Positions 33,859 through 43,394 are shown, numbered from the stretch's first letter. The stretch: 64,000 bases of DNA from Bacteroidales bacterium UBA1309 (GCA_002307185.1 DBTT01000020.1:1-64000), one strand, 5' to 3'. The notes: generated by a model not told the origin, from the letters alone. Program-made: numbers and translations.

Positions 33859-34347
33859 ATGATTGTAAACATACTGATTGATTTCTCCTTGGCGTTTTGT
33901 GTAGGCTATTGCTGGGGAATCTTATTTGGAACACCTTTCAAGGGTCTATGGATGGCCGGATTGCTAGGTGGCTTTGGCCATTGCCTCCGTTTTATCGAAT
34001 TGCAATTGGGACTTGGGCTTATCCCCTCCACCCTTATTGCTTCTGTAACGATAGGTCTGTTGGGAATCTATTGTTCGCATAAAGTACACAATCCTCCCGT
34101 TGTGTTCACTATGCCTGCCTGCATCACGATGATTCCCGGTTTATTTGCCTACCGTTCGATGCTTGGTTTTATCAAACTCAGCGACCAGGCAACACTCGAT
34201 AGAGACCCTAAAATACTTCAGGAAATTTCCCACAACGCGGTGCTTACATTTTCCCTGCTCTTCGCCTTAGCTGTCGGCATTTCCATCAGTGCATTGCTTT
34301 TTAGAAATAAAAGCCTCAAGGACATCCATTTTTTTGATGTGAAATAA
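33859..34347 (+). CDS. Threonine/serine exporter, small ThrE subunit (DUF3815)
   Basis: 162 residues with four or five transmembrane segments. Motifs such as YCWGILFGTPFKGLW and FTMPACITMIPGLFAYRSM fit the ThrE C-terminal-half family. It is 12 bases after its partner, and the two together make the equivalent of the one-piece ThrE. It ends close to the convergent trmN6 gene; a small hairpin, TGTGAAA with TTTCACA, spans its stop codon at 34338-34354. Confidence 0.87.
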   Translation: MIVNILIDFSLAFCVGYCWGILFGTPFKGLWMAGLLGGFGHCLRFIELQLGLGLIPSTLIASVTIGLLGIYCSHKVHNPPVVFTMPACITMIPGLFAYRSMLGFIKLSDQATLDRDPKILQEISHNAVLTFSLLFALAVGISISALLFRNKSLKDIHFFDVK

Positions 34348-34396
34348 TTTCACAAGCAATATATCTTTGAAACAATCCCTTATTTCAATATCAGGC

Positions 34397-35110
34397 TCAC
34401 TTATCCAAGTAGAAATCATGGGTCAATCTTGCGAACTCGTCGGTGTACACATGACGCTCAATTTCTATCGTCAGTTCAGACTCTTCACATTCTTTCTCTC
34501 CAAGTGATAGCTCAATCAAGACACGTTTGGGTGTGCCTTCTGGTTTCGGAAACACTTTACATATTCTTGATGGAGAAAGCCCCGACTGCTCACCTATTTG
34601 CAATAGGGTTTCAAGAAATTCTATGGGATAAATCAGGGCAATAGTTCCATTTCTGGCGAGCAATGTAGCACCCAGTCCAATCAAGTCCTCCGCATCCAAA
34701 TTGTCGCTATGGCGGGCTGCAGTTCTTTGAGTTGAAGGAGATCTTAGAGAGTCTTTAAAAAACGGAGGATTAGACACTATCAAATCATATTTCTTGACGT
34801 TTTTTTTTGCAAAATGGACAAAATCAGCGTTATATACTAAAATTTGTTTTTCAAATCGTGAATTCTTCACATTTTCTTGAGCCTGCTCCGCTGCCGCTGG
34901 ATCTATCTCAAGAGCATCAACCTGCAGCAGACCATCCCGCTGTGCCAGCATCAAAGAAATCAGCCCCGAGCCAGCACCAACATCCAAAATGTTTGTTTTT
35001 TCGCACACATTTGCCCATGCGCCAAGCAAAACTCCATCCGTGCCTACTTTCATTGCACATCGGTCATGATAAATTGTAAATTCCTTGAATCGGAAATAGG
35101 GGTTGGACAT
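34397..35110 (-). CDS. trmN6: tRNA1(Val) adenine-37 N6-methyltransferase
   Basis: 237 residues. N-terminal FRFKEFTIYHDRCAMKVGTDG is followed by the SAM-binding loop LDVGAGSGLISLMLAQR, and the catalytic NPPF motif (LIVSNPPFFKDS) marks an N6-adenine methyltransferase. The family (TrmN6/YfiC) methylates A37 of tRNA-Val. It is a stand-alone gene on the minus strand between the exporter genes and lon. The length is normal. Confidence 0.9.
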   Translation of the reverse strand: MSNPYFRFKEFTIYHDRCAMKVGTDGVLLGAWANVCEKTNILDVGAGSGLISLMLAQRDGLLQVDALEIDPAAAEQAQENVKNSRFEKQILVYNADFVHFAKKNVKKYDLIVSNPPFFKDSLRSPSTQRTAARHSDNLDAEDLIGLGATLLARNGTIALIYPIEFLETLLQIGEQSGLSPSRICKVFPKPEGTPKRVLIELSLGEKECEESELTIEIERHVYTDEFARLTHDFYLDK

Positions 35111-35252
35111 ATCGATATTATTCCTTATCTTTATTTCTTAAAATATCAATCCATACACTGACAATTTGCCGATGGCACGGATTTTGTTGTAACTTGCTGC
35201 AAATTTAATCGTTTTATCACAAGATAGTAATAGCTAAATCAAAATTAGATAG

Positions 35253-37748
35253 ATGCGAACAAAAATAGAACAAGACTTTCTGGGACTCGAAGAAAACAAT
35301 GAGCCTGTAATCTCCATTATAACAGGGGACTTTGACGAACAGGATATCAACATAAACGAGCAGGAACTTGTACCCGAGCTTCCCATTCTACCGCTGAGAA
35401 ACACCATTGTGTTTCCCGGGACAAGCATGCCTATAGCGATCGCCCGCAACAAATCATTGAAGCTTGTCAAAAGTATTGGAAAAAAAAGACAACTTGTCGG
35501 ATTAATCTGCCAAAGGAACGCGGATGTGGAAGAACCCGGGTTTAACGACTTGTTTCCCATAGGTGTCATTGGTGAGGTGATTCGTGTGGTTGAACTTTCT
35601 AATGATGAGAACATTACCGTAATCGTACAGGGAAAAAGACGTTTTGAATTGACATCTTTGACACAGGAAATTCCTTTTTTGAAAGGAACATACCGTTTGC
35701 TGGATACGATACCCGTAGTGGAAAACGACAAGGAATACCGAGTCCTCATTGATTCGATACGCGATCAAATGTTTCAAATGTTGCGGATGTTTGGCGAACC
35801 GCCCCGCGAGCTGATAAATAAGCTAAAAACGGTAACCAATTCGATGTTTTTGGTTAGCTACTGCTGCACCAACTTGCCAATTCCGTCCATAGAAAAACAG
35901 GAGTTGCTTAATATCAACGAGGAAAAGGAGCGTGCATACCGTTTGTTAGTGATTCTCAACCGCGAAACGCAAATGATGGAACTGAAAATGAACATCCAAA
36001 TGCGCACGCGTGAAGAGTTGAACCAACAACAAAGGGAATATTTTTTACAGCAACAAATCAAAACAATCCAAGATGAATTAGGCGGAAACACACAACAGAC
36101 TGACATCGATGATTTCCGGGAACGTGCCAAAAAGAAGAAATGGGATGCATCTATAGGCGAAGTTTTTGAGAAAGAGCTATCGAAGCTGGAACGCCTTCAT
36201 CCTCAATCTCCAGACTATTCCACACAGTTTGTCTATCTGCAAACAATTCTGGATCTTCCCTGGAATGAATATACAAAAGACAATTTCAATTTAAAGAATG
36301 CGCAGAAAGTGCTCGACCACGACCATTTTGGATTGGAAAAAGTAAAAGAGCGTATTATAGAACACTTGGCGGTATTAAAACTGAAGGGAGACCTCAAGTC
36401 ACCCATTATTTGCCTCTATGGCCCTCCCGGAGTAGGGAAAACTTCTTTGGGAAAATCAATAGCCAAAGCCTTGAATAGAAAATATATCCGTGTGTCATTT
36501 GGCGGCTTGCACGACGAATCGGAAATTCGTGGTCACCGCCGCACATACATTGGTGCAATGCCGGGACGGATTATCCAGAACTTGATAAAAGCAAATTCGT
36601 CCAATCCGGTTTTTGTCCTCGACGAAATTGATAAAATTGGATCTGATTTCAAAGGCGATCCTTCTTCGGCTTTGCTTGAGGTATTGGATCCGGAACAAAA
36701 TTTCGCGTTTCACGACAATTACCTGAATATAGATTACGATCTTTCCAAAGTGTTGTTTATTGCCACTGCAAATAATATTTCAGGCATCTCTCAACCACTG
36801 CTTGACAGGATGGAGATGATTGATGTAAGTGGATACATCACTGAAGAAAAAGTCGAAATCGGATATCGCCACCTAGTACCCAAAGAATTGGAAAACCACG
36901 GAATTGGTAAAAAGCAGTTTGATATTCCCAAAAAGACACTTGAAAAAATTGTTGAAAGCTACACGCGCGAATCGGGTGTCCGTGAACTGGACAAGAAAGT
37001 GGCCAAAATCATGCGAAAGATAGCACAAAGGATCGCTACTGAATCGGAATTTCCAAAATCGTTGGCTATTTCCGATTTGAAGGAGTATCTTGGTTCGGAA
37101 GAATATAACCGTGACCGCTATCAAGGAAACGAACACGCAGGAGTGGTAACCGGCCTCGCATGGACAGCAGTTGGAGGGGAAATATTGTTCGTGGAAAGCT
37201 CTTTAAGCCGAGGAAACGGAAAGCTTACGCTCACCGGAAACTTGGGAAACGTGATGAAAGAATCGGCCATGCTGGCAATCGAATATCTTCACGCGCATAC
37301 TCAACTGATCGGCATCAATGAAGACTTGTTCCAAAACTGGAACATACATATCCATGTGCCGGAAGGGGCTATCCCAAAAGACGGACCATCGGCAGGGATC
37401 ACGATGGTCACATCATTGGCATCAGCCTTTACTCAACGGAAAGTGAAATCCAACCTGTCCATGACGGGTGAAATCACCTTAAGGGGAAAAGTTCTTCCTG
37501 TTGGTGGCATCCGTGAGAAAATTCTTGCTGCAAAACGAGCAGGAATAAAAGAGATTATTCTTTGTGCAGAAAACAGAAAAGATGTGGAAGAGGTGAAAGA
37601 GACATATAGGCAAGGACTAACTTTCCACTATGTGAGTGACATCAAAGAGGTATTGAGCCTGGCTCTTTTGGATCAAAAGGTAGCAAACCCGGTGGATTTT
37701 ACGGTGCGGAAAGAAGATGAATCTGTTTCGAAGAAAGAAGCTTGCTGA
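35253..37748 (+). CDS. lon: ATP-dependent protease Lon
   Basis: 831 residues, normal for Lon. The N-terminal substrate domain has LPILPLRNTIVFPGTSMPI. The AAA+ module has Walker A GPPGVGKTSLGKS and Walker B VFVLDEIDKIG. The protease domain has the catalytic serine in KDGPSAGITM and the lysine in GGIREKILAAKRAGI. It degrades misfolded and regulatory proteins in the cytoplasm. A bidirectional terminator follows its stop. No heat-shock-type promoter element could be identified upstream. Confidence 0.97.
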   Translation: MRTKIEQDFLGLEENNEPVISIITGDFDEQDININEQELVPELPILPLRNTIVFPGTSMPIAIARNKSLKLVKSIGKKRQLVGLICQRNADVEEPGFNDLFPIGVIGEVIRVVELSNDENITVIVQGKRRFELTSLTQEIPFLKGTYRLLDTIPVVENDKEYRVLIDSIRDQMFQMLRMFGEPPRELINKLKTVTNSMFLVSYCCTNLPIPSIEKQELLNINEEKERAYRLLVILNRETQMMELKMNIQMRTREELNQQQREYFLQQQIKTIQDELGGNTQQTDIDDFRERAKKKKWDASIGEVFEKELSKLERLHPQSPDYSTQFVYLQTILDLPWNEYTKDNFNLKNAQKVLDHDHFGLEKVKERIIEHLAVLKLKGDLKSPIICLYGPPGVGKTSLGKSIAKALNRKYIRVSFGGLHDESEIRGHRRTYIGAMPGRIIQNLIKANSSNPVFVLDEIDKIGSDFKGDPSSALLEVLDPEQNFAFHDNYLNIDYDLSKVLFIATANNISGISQPLLDRMEMIDVSGYITEEKVEIGYRHLVPKELENHGIGKKQFDIPKKTLEKIVESYTRESGVRELDKKVAKIMRKIAQRIATESEFPKSLAISDLKEYLGSEEYNRDRYQGNEHAGVVTGLAWTAVGGEILFVESSLSRGNGKLTLTGNLGNVMKESAMLAIEYLHAHTQLIGINEDLFQNWNIHIHVPEGAIPKDGPSAGITMVTSLASAFTQRKVKSNLSMTGEITLRGKVLPVGGIREKILAAKRAGIKEIILCAENRKDVEEVKETYRQGLTFHYVSDIKEVLSLALLDQKVANPVDFTVRKEDESVSKKEAC

Positions 37749-37756
37749 AATACAAA

Positions 37757-37790
37757 AAAGAGAATGCCGGATTATTCCCGCATTCTCTTT
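37757..37790. terminator. Bidirectional terminator between lon and the HU gene
   Basis: AAAGAGAATGC (37757-37767) pairs with GCATTCTCTTT (37780-37790), a perfect 11-base stem with T/A tracts at both ends. It lies between convergent genes. Confidence 0.9.
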
Positions 37791-37811
37791 TCACATCCTT
37801 GAGCAGATTCT

Positions 37812-38081
37812 TTACAATTCTCCGAATTCCGCACCTGCTTTAAATTTCACCACCTTCTTAGCTGGAATGTCAATTACAGCTTTTGTACGGGGGTTAACTC
37901 CTTTACGCGCAGCTTTTTGTGTTACAGAAAATGTGCCAAAGCCAACAAGAGCGATTTTACCTCCTGCTTTTAGTTCTTCAGATACAGAAACGATAAAAGC
38001 ATCCAATGCTTTTTTTGAGTCAGCTTTGCTCAATCCTGATTTTTCAGCAATTGAGTTAATTAATTCAGATTTGTTTGCCAT
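37812..38081 (-). CDS. HU-family DNA-binding protein
   Basis: 89 residues. MANKSELINSIAEKSGLSKA and the segment GKIALVGFGTFSVTQKAARKG, then NPRTKAVIDIPAKKVVKFKAG, match the HU/IHF fold exactly. It is an abundant nucleoid protein that bends DNA. A -7-like element (TATATTTGG on the minus strand, 38145-38153) lies about 65 bases upstream of the ATG. It converges with lon across the terminator at 37757. Confidence 0.96.
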   Translation of the reverse strand: MANKSELINSIAEKSGLSKADSKKALDAFIVSVSEELKAGGKIALVGFGTFSVTQKAARKGVNPRTKAVIDIPAKKVVKFKAGAEFGEL

Positions 38082-38298
38082 AATGAATTTTGTTTTTTAT
38101 AGTACTAAAGTGTAATGAAAATATTAGGTTTAAAGTTTTAATTTCCAAATATAAAGGATAATTCTTTTAGAATTCAAAAAATAAGCAAAAAAAATGCATT
38201 TCCCTGTGTTTTTTTTTCATAAATAATCAGATGGGGGGTATTAAAAGAAAAAAATTGTACTTTTGTCTTACCGCATATAAAGAAATTTTGTCTAAGCA

Positions 38299-39018
38299 AT
38301 GATAAATCAAAGAGGTTCGGGATTTTTGGGAAATATCCCCACGGTCACCAAAAATATAATCATAATCAACATCATTTGTTGGTTCGCTGAGATTGTTTTC
38401 GCTAAACGAGGAATTGATTTGACGGGGATTCTTGGTCTCCATTTTTTCAAGTCTGATGATTTCAATATTTATCAGTTTGTCAGTTATATGTTCATGCACG
38501 ACCCGAGTAGTATTGCGCATGTATTTTTCAATATGTTTGCCGTATTTATGTTCGGCCCCACACTGGAATCATTATGGGGGCCCAAACGCTTCCTGATCTA
38601 CTATATGGTGACGGGGATAGGTGCAGGTGTTGTGCAACAGCTTGCGTGGGCCTTTGATTACCGAGAATTGCTTTTAAATAGTGCTTCTTTAGTAAACACA
38701 GGAGCGAATATTATTGCACAAAGTGATTTTTTCAATATCCTTCCGCCAACAGTCGGTGCCTCGGGTGCAGTGTTTGGCATTTTACTTGCCTTTGGGATGT
38801 TGTTTCCAAACGTGCAGCTGATGCTTTTGTTCCCACCCATTCCCATCAAGGCTAAATGGTTTGTGATCGGTTACGGGTTGATGGAATTGTATTTGGGTGT
38901 AGCCAATTTTTCTGGAGACAATGTGGCGCATTTTGCCCATTTGGGAGGAATGCTGTTCGGTATCTTTATGATTTTGTATTGGAAAAAAAACGATAAGTCG
39001 CGTGGCAAATTTTTTTGA
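38299..39018 (+). CDS. Rhomboid-family intramembrane serine protease
   Basis: 239 residues with about six transmembrane helices. The catalytic serine lies in GASGAVFGILLAFG and the histidine in HFAHLGGMLFG; the first helix region has HVFFNMFAVFMFG. These are the rhomboid dyad and helix-dimer motifs. A possible -7 element (TACTTTTG, 38258-38265) precedes it. It overlaps the second rhomboid gene by 17 bases. The substrate is unknown; rhomboids cleave transmembrane segments within the inner membrane. Confidence 0.92.
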   Translation: MINQRGSGFLGNIPTVTKNIIIINIICWFAEIVFAKRGIDLTGILGLHFFKSDDFNIYQFVSYMFMHDPSSIAHVFFNMFAVFMFGPTLESLWGPKRFLIYYMVTGIGAGVVQQLAWAFDYRELLLNSASLVNTGANIIAQSDFFNILPPTVGASGAVFGILLAFGMLFPNVQLMLLFPPIPIKAKWFVIGYGLMELYLGVANFSGDNVAHFAHLGGMLFGIFMILYWKKNDKSRGKFF

Positions 39019-39895
39019 TGACATAAAATTGAAATTCAAACAGGGAGACTTGTTGATGAAGCTTATTTTCATCAATGTAGTTATCTTCCTCTTGCTAAAT
39101 ATGGTCGGGATTGTTTTCAAGCTATTTCAAATCGGAGATTTCGATTTGGTTAACTACCTTGCTGTCCCATCTCTGCCGGATCAATTGTTGCTGAAACCGT
39201 GGACGCTGTTCACGTATATGTTTATTCATTACGAAATATTGCATATTCTTTTCAACATGCTGGTTCTTTATTGGTTTGGACGCTTGTTTCTTGGCTATTT
39301 CAGCGAACGCCAACTTGTCGGGTTATACATTTTAGGAGGTTTGGCAGGTGCTGTTGTCTATATTTTGGCATTCAATTTCATCCCTTACTATGTGAATCTT
39401 CATTCGGTATTGCTCGGGGCGTCGGCTTCGGTGATGGCAATCGTTTTTGGTATTGCTTTCTATCGTCCCAACCTGAGAGTAAACCTCTTGTTCGTAGGAT
39501 CAATAAAGATTTTGTATATCGCCTTGGTTATGTTTGCCATAGATTTCATTTCACTGGATGACATGGCGAATCCGGGAGGGCATGTGGCCCATATTGGTGG
39601 AGCAATTGCAGGATATTTATTTGCACTTGGAATGCAAAAGGGAAAAGATATAAGCTCCTGGATAAACCGAATAGTGGATGTGTTTGTTAACTTATACTAC
39701 TCCCTCTTCTCCGGTAAAAAGAAACCGAAATTGAAAGTAATCTATTCGCAAAGAGAAAAGGATTATGAGTACAACCAGCGCAAGCACAAGCAAGAGGCTG
39801 ATTTAGACAAAATATTGGACAAGATAAAACAGTCAGGCTACGATTCGCTTTCGAGTGAAGAAAAGAAAAGGTTATTTGATGCCAGCAAGAAATAA
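39002..39895 (+). CDS. Second rhomboid-family protease
   Basis: 297 residues. Rhomboid features include HILFNMLVLYWFG, GASASVMAIVFGIAF (catalytic Ser, with Ala in place of the second Gly of GxSG) and GHVAHIGGAIAGY (His). The C-terminal 70 residues are cytoplasmic and highly charged (KKPKLKVIYSQREKDYEYNQ onward). It overlaps the first rhomboid gene by 17 bases and the next gene by 17 bases, so the three are one operon. The altered serine motif may alter activity, but the dyad is complete. Confidence 0.88.
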   Translation: MANFFDDIKLKFKQGDLLMKLIFINVVIFLLLNMVGIVFKLFQIGDFDLVNYLAVPSLPDQLLLKPWTLFTYMFIHYEILHILFNMLVLYWFGRLFLGYFSERQLVGLYILGGLAGAVVYILAFNFIPYYVNLHSVLLGASASVMAIVFGIAFYRPNLRVNLLFVGSIKILYIALVMFAIDFISLDDMANPGGHVAHIGGAIAGYLFALGMQKGKDISSWINRIVDVFVNLYYSLFSGKKKPKLKVIYSQREKDYEYNQRKHKQEADLDKILDKIKQSGYDSLSSEEKKRLFDASKK

Positions 39896-41024
39896 GATAA
39901 AAAGTGCCAACTATAAAAGGATTCTCAAATACATTATTTTTGGGACAAATGTCGTTGCCTTGCTGTTGCTTATAGCTTCTTCATTTGCGTGGACAGTCTC
40001 TCCCAATGAACATATAGTTTTTTCGTATTTGGGCCTGTTTTTCCCGTTCGTTTTAGCGGTCAACATTGCCTATCTAATATTGTGGATCATTTCTTTCAAC
40101 TGGAAATTGTTGCTTATATCGTTATGTGTCTTGGCTTTTTGTTGGAAACCAATAAAAACTTACTTTCCGTTCCATTTTATCACCAAAGACATCCCGAAAG
40201 GTAGCATAAAATTTCTGACATATAACGTGAGAGGTTTTAATGGAACACTGAAGGACAAAAATGGTAATTCTAATCCGATTTTCACATACATCCGAGACAG
40301 CAAAGCCGATATTGTTTGCATCCAGGAGTTTGTAGCGATGAGGAATCACGACGGAAATATAGCCACGAAGGCCGAATTAAAGAAAATATTGAGACACTAC
40401 CCTTATCAATCGGTGGTTGGTTTGGCTGCTTCCAACAAATTCAGCATCTACGGATTGGCCTGTTATTCAAAATATCCGATTATAAAGACATTCAAAATAC
40501 CTTTCAGCGGCAACACCTTCAATGGTTCCGCTATTTTTAGGATTAAAATTAATGATAAAGTGATAAGCGTTGTGAATAACCATTTGGAGTCGAACAAGAT
40601 TACATCTGAAGACAAACAGCTTTATCAACAGTTTTTAGAAAAGAAAAATTCGGACATGATTGGCAGTATTGCCCATAACATCCGCAACCGTTTGGGCGTA
40701 GCATACCGGTTGCGTGCCTCCCAAGTTGATTCGGTAGCCTTATACGTGGCCAAAGAAAAAACCCAAACGGATGCCATGATTGTCTGTGGCGATTTTAACG
40801 ATACGCCCATTTCGTATGCGTACCACAAGATGAAAAACGATTTGTACGATTCGTATGCAGAAACTGGAAGAGGGCCTGGCATAACTTATCACGAAAATCA
40901 CTTTTTGTTTCGCATCGATTACATTCTTCACGACGACAATTTCAAGGCCTACAATGCGAAAGTTGGTAAGAAACCTTATTCCGACCACTACCCGTTGATG
41001 ACCTATTTGAAATTGAACGATTAA
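39879..41024 (+). CDS. Membrane-anchored endonuclease/exonuclease/phosphatase family protein
   Basis: 381 residues from the ATG at 39879; an upstream in-frame GTG would overlap the rhomboid gene more. Two or three N-terminal transmembrane helices (about residues 20-95) precede a complete EEP domain: FLTYNVRGFN, CIQEFV, VVNNHLESN, VCGDFNDTP and YSDHYPL. The EEP fold cleaves phosphodiesters of nucleic acids, lipids or other molecules, and here the domain is outside the membrane or tethered to it. It is in an operon with two rhomboids. The substrate is not evident. Confidence 0.87.
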   Translation: MPARNKIKSANYKRILKYIIFGTNVVALLLLIASSFAWTVSPNEHIVFSYLGLFFPFVLAVNIAYLILWIISFNWKLLLISLCVLAFCWKPIKTYFPFHFITKDIPKGSIKFLTYNVRGFNGTLKDKNGNSNPIFTYIRDSKADIVCIQEFVAMRNHDGNIATKAELKKILRHYPYQSVVGLAASNKFSIYGLACYSKYPIIKTFKIPFSGNTFNGSAIFRIKINDKVISVVNNHLESNKITSEDKQLYQQFLEKKNSDMIGSIAHNIRNRLGVAYRLRASQVDSVALYVAKEKTQTDAMIVCGDFNDTPISYAYHKMKNDLYDSYAETGRGPGITYHENHFLFRIDYILHDDNFKAYNAKVGKKPYSDHYPLMTYLKLND

Positions 41025-41048
41025 TTTTTTTAGAGCATACAAATTACG

Positions 41049-41408
41049 ATGTATAAGATAAGTAAGCAATTTACATTTTCAGCTTCACACCAATTGATTG
41101 GCCTAGGAGAAGATCACCCTTGCGCTCGTTTACACGGACACAATTACGTGGTGACCGTTCATTTGAAAGCCGAAAGATTGGATAGCATAGGTTTTGTGAA
41201 AGATTACAGGGCTTTGTCAATAGTAAAAGATTATATAGACAACCATTTGGATCACAGGCATCTGAATGATATTATCCAAGAAAATCCAACTGCCGAAAAC
41301 ATCGCATTTTATCTGTTTTCAATTTTCAAAAAAGATATTCCTGAGCTGTATGCAGTGGAAGTGAGCGAAACCCCAAAAACATCTGCAATCTATGAGTCTG
41401 GTTGTTAA
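41049..41408 (+). CDS. queD: 6-carboxytetrahydropterin synthase
   Basis: 119 residues. Zinc-binding and catalytic features of the PTPS/QueD family are present: FSASHQL (His), ARLHGHNYVVTVHL (His pair), DYRALSIVKDYIDNHLDHRHLND and VSETPKTSAIY. QueD makes 6-carboxy-tetrahydropterin from dihydroneopterin triphosphate, the first committed step to queuosine. It overlaps queE by 17 bases, and the three genes queD, queE and rnz form an operon. Confidence 0.95.
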   Translation: MYKISKQFTFSASHQLIGLGEDHPCARLHGHNYVVTVHLKAERLDSIGFVKDYRALSIVKDYIDNHLDHRHLNDIIQENPTAENIAFYLFSIFKKDIPELYAVEVSETPKTSAIYESGC

Positions 41409-41973
41409 CGAAATATTTTATTCCCTGCAAGGAGAAGGCGGAAGAAGCGGAAGCCCGTCCATCTTTATCCGTCTCACACAATGCAACTTGGCATGTAGCT
41501 TCTGCGACACCGATTTCTTTATCGGCAAAGAAATGTCGTTCGATGAAATTTACGAAGCCATCAAAGACTTTCCCTGCAAATGGATTATATGGACTGGCGG
41601 TGAACCAACCATTCAGCTCAACGACGATGTACTTCAACAATTTCGAGACAAAGGCTACAAGCAGGCCATCGAGACAAATGGCACTCGCCGTGTGCCTGAT
41701 GTGATAGATTACATCACTTGCAGTCCAAAACTGAATTATGCTTCCATCAAAAACAGAATTCCAAAGGTCAATGAAATTCGCATTCCGATAAAAAAAGGAG
41801 ATGCCTTGCCCGACATTTCCATCTTTCCGGAGGCCGAGAATTATTTTGTGAGTCCAATTTTTGACAACGACCAGATCAATTGGGAAAACGTATCATATTG
41901 CGTTGATATAGTGAAGTTGCACCCCGAATGGTCTCTGAGTTTGCAAATTCATAAGTTAATACGGATAGAATGA
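41392..41973 (+). CDS. queE: 7-carboxy-7-deazaguanine synthase
   Basis: 193 residues, a radical-SAM protein. The cluster-binding motif CNLACSFC (CxxxCxxC) is seen after EIFYSLQGEGGRSGSPSIFI, and WTGGEPTIQ follows. QueE performs the ring contraction that yields 7-carboxy-7-deazaguanine in queuosine synthesis. The start overlaps queD and the stop overlaps rnz by four bases (ATGA), typical of translational coupling. Confidence 0.95.
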   Translation: MSLVVNEIFYSLQGEGGRSGSPSIFIRLTQCNLACSFCDTDFFIGKEMSFDEIYEAIKDFPCKWIIWTGGEPTIQLNDDVLQQFRDKGYKQAIETNGTRRVPDVIDYITCSPKLNYASIKNRIPKVNEIRIPIKKGDALPDISIFPEAENYFVSPIFDNDQINWENVSYCVDIVKLHPEWSLSLQIHKLIRIE

Positions 41974-42884
41974 GTTCTTTCGAAGTTCAAATATTGGGTT
42001 GTGGTTCAGCAACGCCAACGCTTAACCATCATCCAACTTCTCAGGTGTTGAGAATCAGGGAGAAACTCTTTATGGTCGATTGCGGCGAAGGCACTCAGTT
42101 GCAAATGCGCAAATACAAAGTGAGTTTTAGCCGCCTGAGCCATATATTTATTTCCCATCTTCATGGCGACCACTGTTTCGGACTGATCGGGTTGATTTCA
42201 ACGCTCGATTTGCTCGGAAGGACAGGAGATATATTCATCCATGCCGAACCCTCCTTGAAACCAATCCTTCAACCGCAAATTGATTTTTTTGCGGCCCATT
42301 TGGCTTTTCAGGTACATTTTGAAGATTTCAACCCGAGAGCGAGTGCTGTAATATATGACGATCGTTCCCTCAAGGTAACCTCAATACCTCTAGTTCACCG
42401 CATCGCTTGCGCCGGATTTTTATTTGAGGAAAAGCAAACGCCAGCGCATATAATTCCTGAAATGATCGCCTTCCATCAAATCCCGGTGAAACATATAGCA
42501 GACATCAAGGCTGGGGCTGATTATGTCACCCCCGAAGGAAAAACCATTCCGAATAGTCACCTGACCCGCCCATCCGAGCCGGCAAAGCGTTATGCTTACT
42601 GCTCAGACACGGCTTACAACGAAAAGATTATTCCACTGGTTGAAGGCGTTGATTTACTTTTCCATGAATCCACATTTATGGAGCAAGATGCCCTGAAGGC
42701 TAAAAAAACTTTCCATTCAACAACCAAGCAAGCAGCTACAATTGCGCGGAAGGCACAGGTAAAGGAATTGATGCTGGGACATTATTCTGCCAGATACAAT
42801 CAGTTGGAACCACTCTTGCTCGAAGCAAAGGCTATTTTCCCAAATACGTTTTTGGCAAACGAAGGAGTAATGAAAAAATTGTAG
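41970..42884 (+). CDS. rnz: Ribonuclease Z
   Basis: 304 residues. The MBL-fold metal motif is HLHGDHCFG and the N-terminal part starts EVQILGCGSATPTLNHHPTS, the usual RNase Z pattern. Later residues include AYCSDTAYNEKI (Asp), LFHESTFM and LGHYSARY (His). The enzyme matures tRNA 3' ends. It is the third gene of the queD-queE-rnz operon, which links tRNA modification with tRNA processing. Confidence 0.95.
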   Translation: MSSFEVQILGCGSATPTLNHHPTSQVLRIREKLFMVDCGEGTQLQMRKYKVSFSRLSHIFISHLHGDHCFGLIGLISTLDLLGRTGDIFIHAEPSLKPILQPQIDFFAAHLAFQVHFEDFNPRASAVIYDDRSLKVTSIPLVHRIACAGFLFEEKQTPAHIIPEMIAFHQIPVKHIADIKAGADYVTPEGKTIPNSHLTRPSEPAKRYAYCSDTAYNEKIIPLVEGVDLLFHESTFMEQDALKAKKTFHSTTKQAATIARKAQVKELMLGHYSARYNQLEPLLLEAKAIFPNTFLANEGVMKKL

Positions 42885-42910
42885 CAGAAATCATTTTTTT
42901 TTCTATTTCC

Positions 42911-42942
42911 TTGACCGTTACTGAAATTAATCCTAACTTTGC
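42911..42942 (+). promoter_or_regulatory. Promoter of the small sorting-domain protein gene
   Basis: TTG at 42911-42913 and TAACTTTGC at 42934-42942 are separated by 20 bases, a near-ideal Bacteroidota vegetative promoter. The next ATG is at 42960. Confidence 0.8.
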
Positions 42943-42959
42943 CTTATAAATCAAGTTAT

Positions 42960-43268
42960 ATGAAACATCTTTACAAAGCATTGATATTGTTTGCTTTTGC
43001 ATGCGCCACTGCTACTGGATTTTCGAAAGAAAATGCCGGGGTGTTTTATACATTAGATACTCAAGATACAGAAATATCCATAACAGGCAATAAAATCTAT
43101 ATACAAAATCTTCCAACAGGAGGAAAGTTACAGGTTTTCAGTGTTTTGGGTGTAAGCGTGGCGATCATTGAAGTAAAAGCAGGTTCTGGAGAATACAACA
43201 TCAACTTGCCAAAAGGCTACTACATCGTCAAAATTGGAGATGTTGTTAGAAAAGTAGCAATAAAATAA
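42960..43268 (+). CDS. Tiny secreted protein with type IX sorting-like domain
   Basis: 102 residues from the ATG at 42960, placed 18 bases after the -7 box; the longer frame from 42939 is inside the promoter. A signal peptide (MKHLYKALILFAFACATATGFS) is followed by about 75 residues that look like a type IX C-terminal sorting domain: LQVFSVLGVSVAIIEV, GEYNINLPKGYYIVKIGD, then VRKVAIK at the end. Normally this domain is the tail of a large surface protein, and here almost nothing precedes it. It may be a self-standing small surface protein, a truncated remnant or a domain used by other proteins. Confidence 0.7.
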   Translation: MKHLYKALILFAFACATATGFSKENAGVFYTLDTQDTEISITGNKIYIQNLPTGGKLQVFSVLGVSVAIIEVKAGSGEYNINLPKGYYIVKIGDVVRKVAIK

Positions 43269-43394
43269 TAATTTGAGATTATTTTTCTTATATTTAAAAA
43301 TCGGGCAGAGCAATCTTTCCGATTTTTTTATGCCTCATGAATGAATATTTGTCGATTGTTTGACAAGAGCTACTAGTTTTATTTTGGAAAGATA

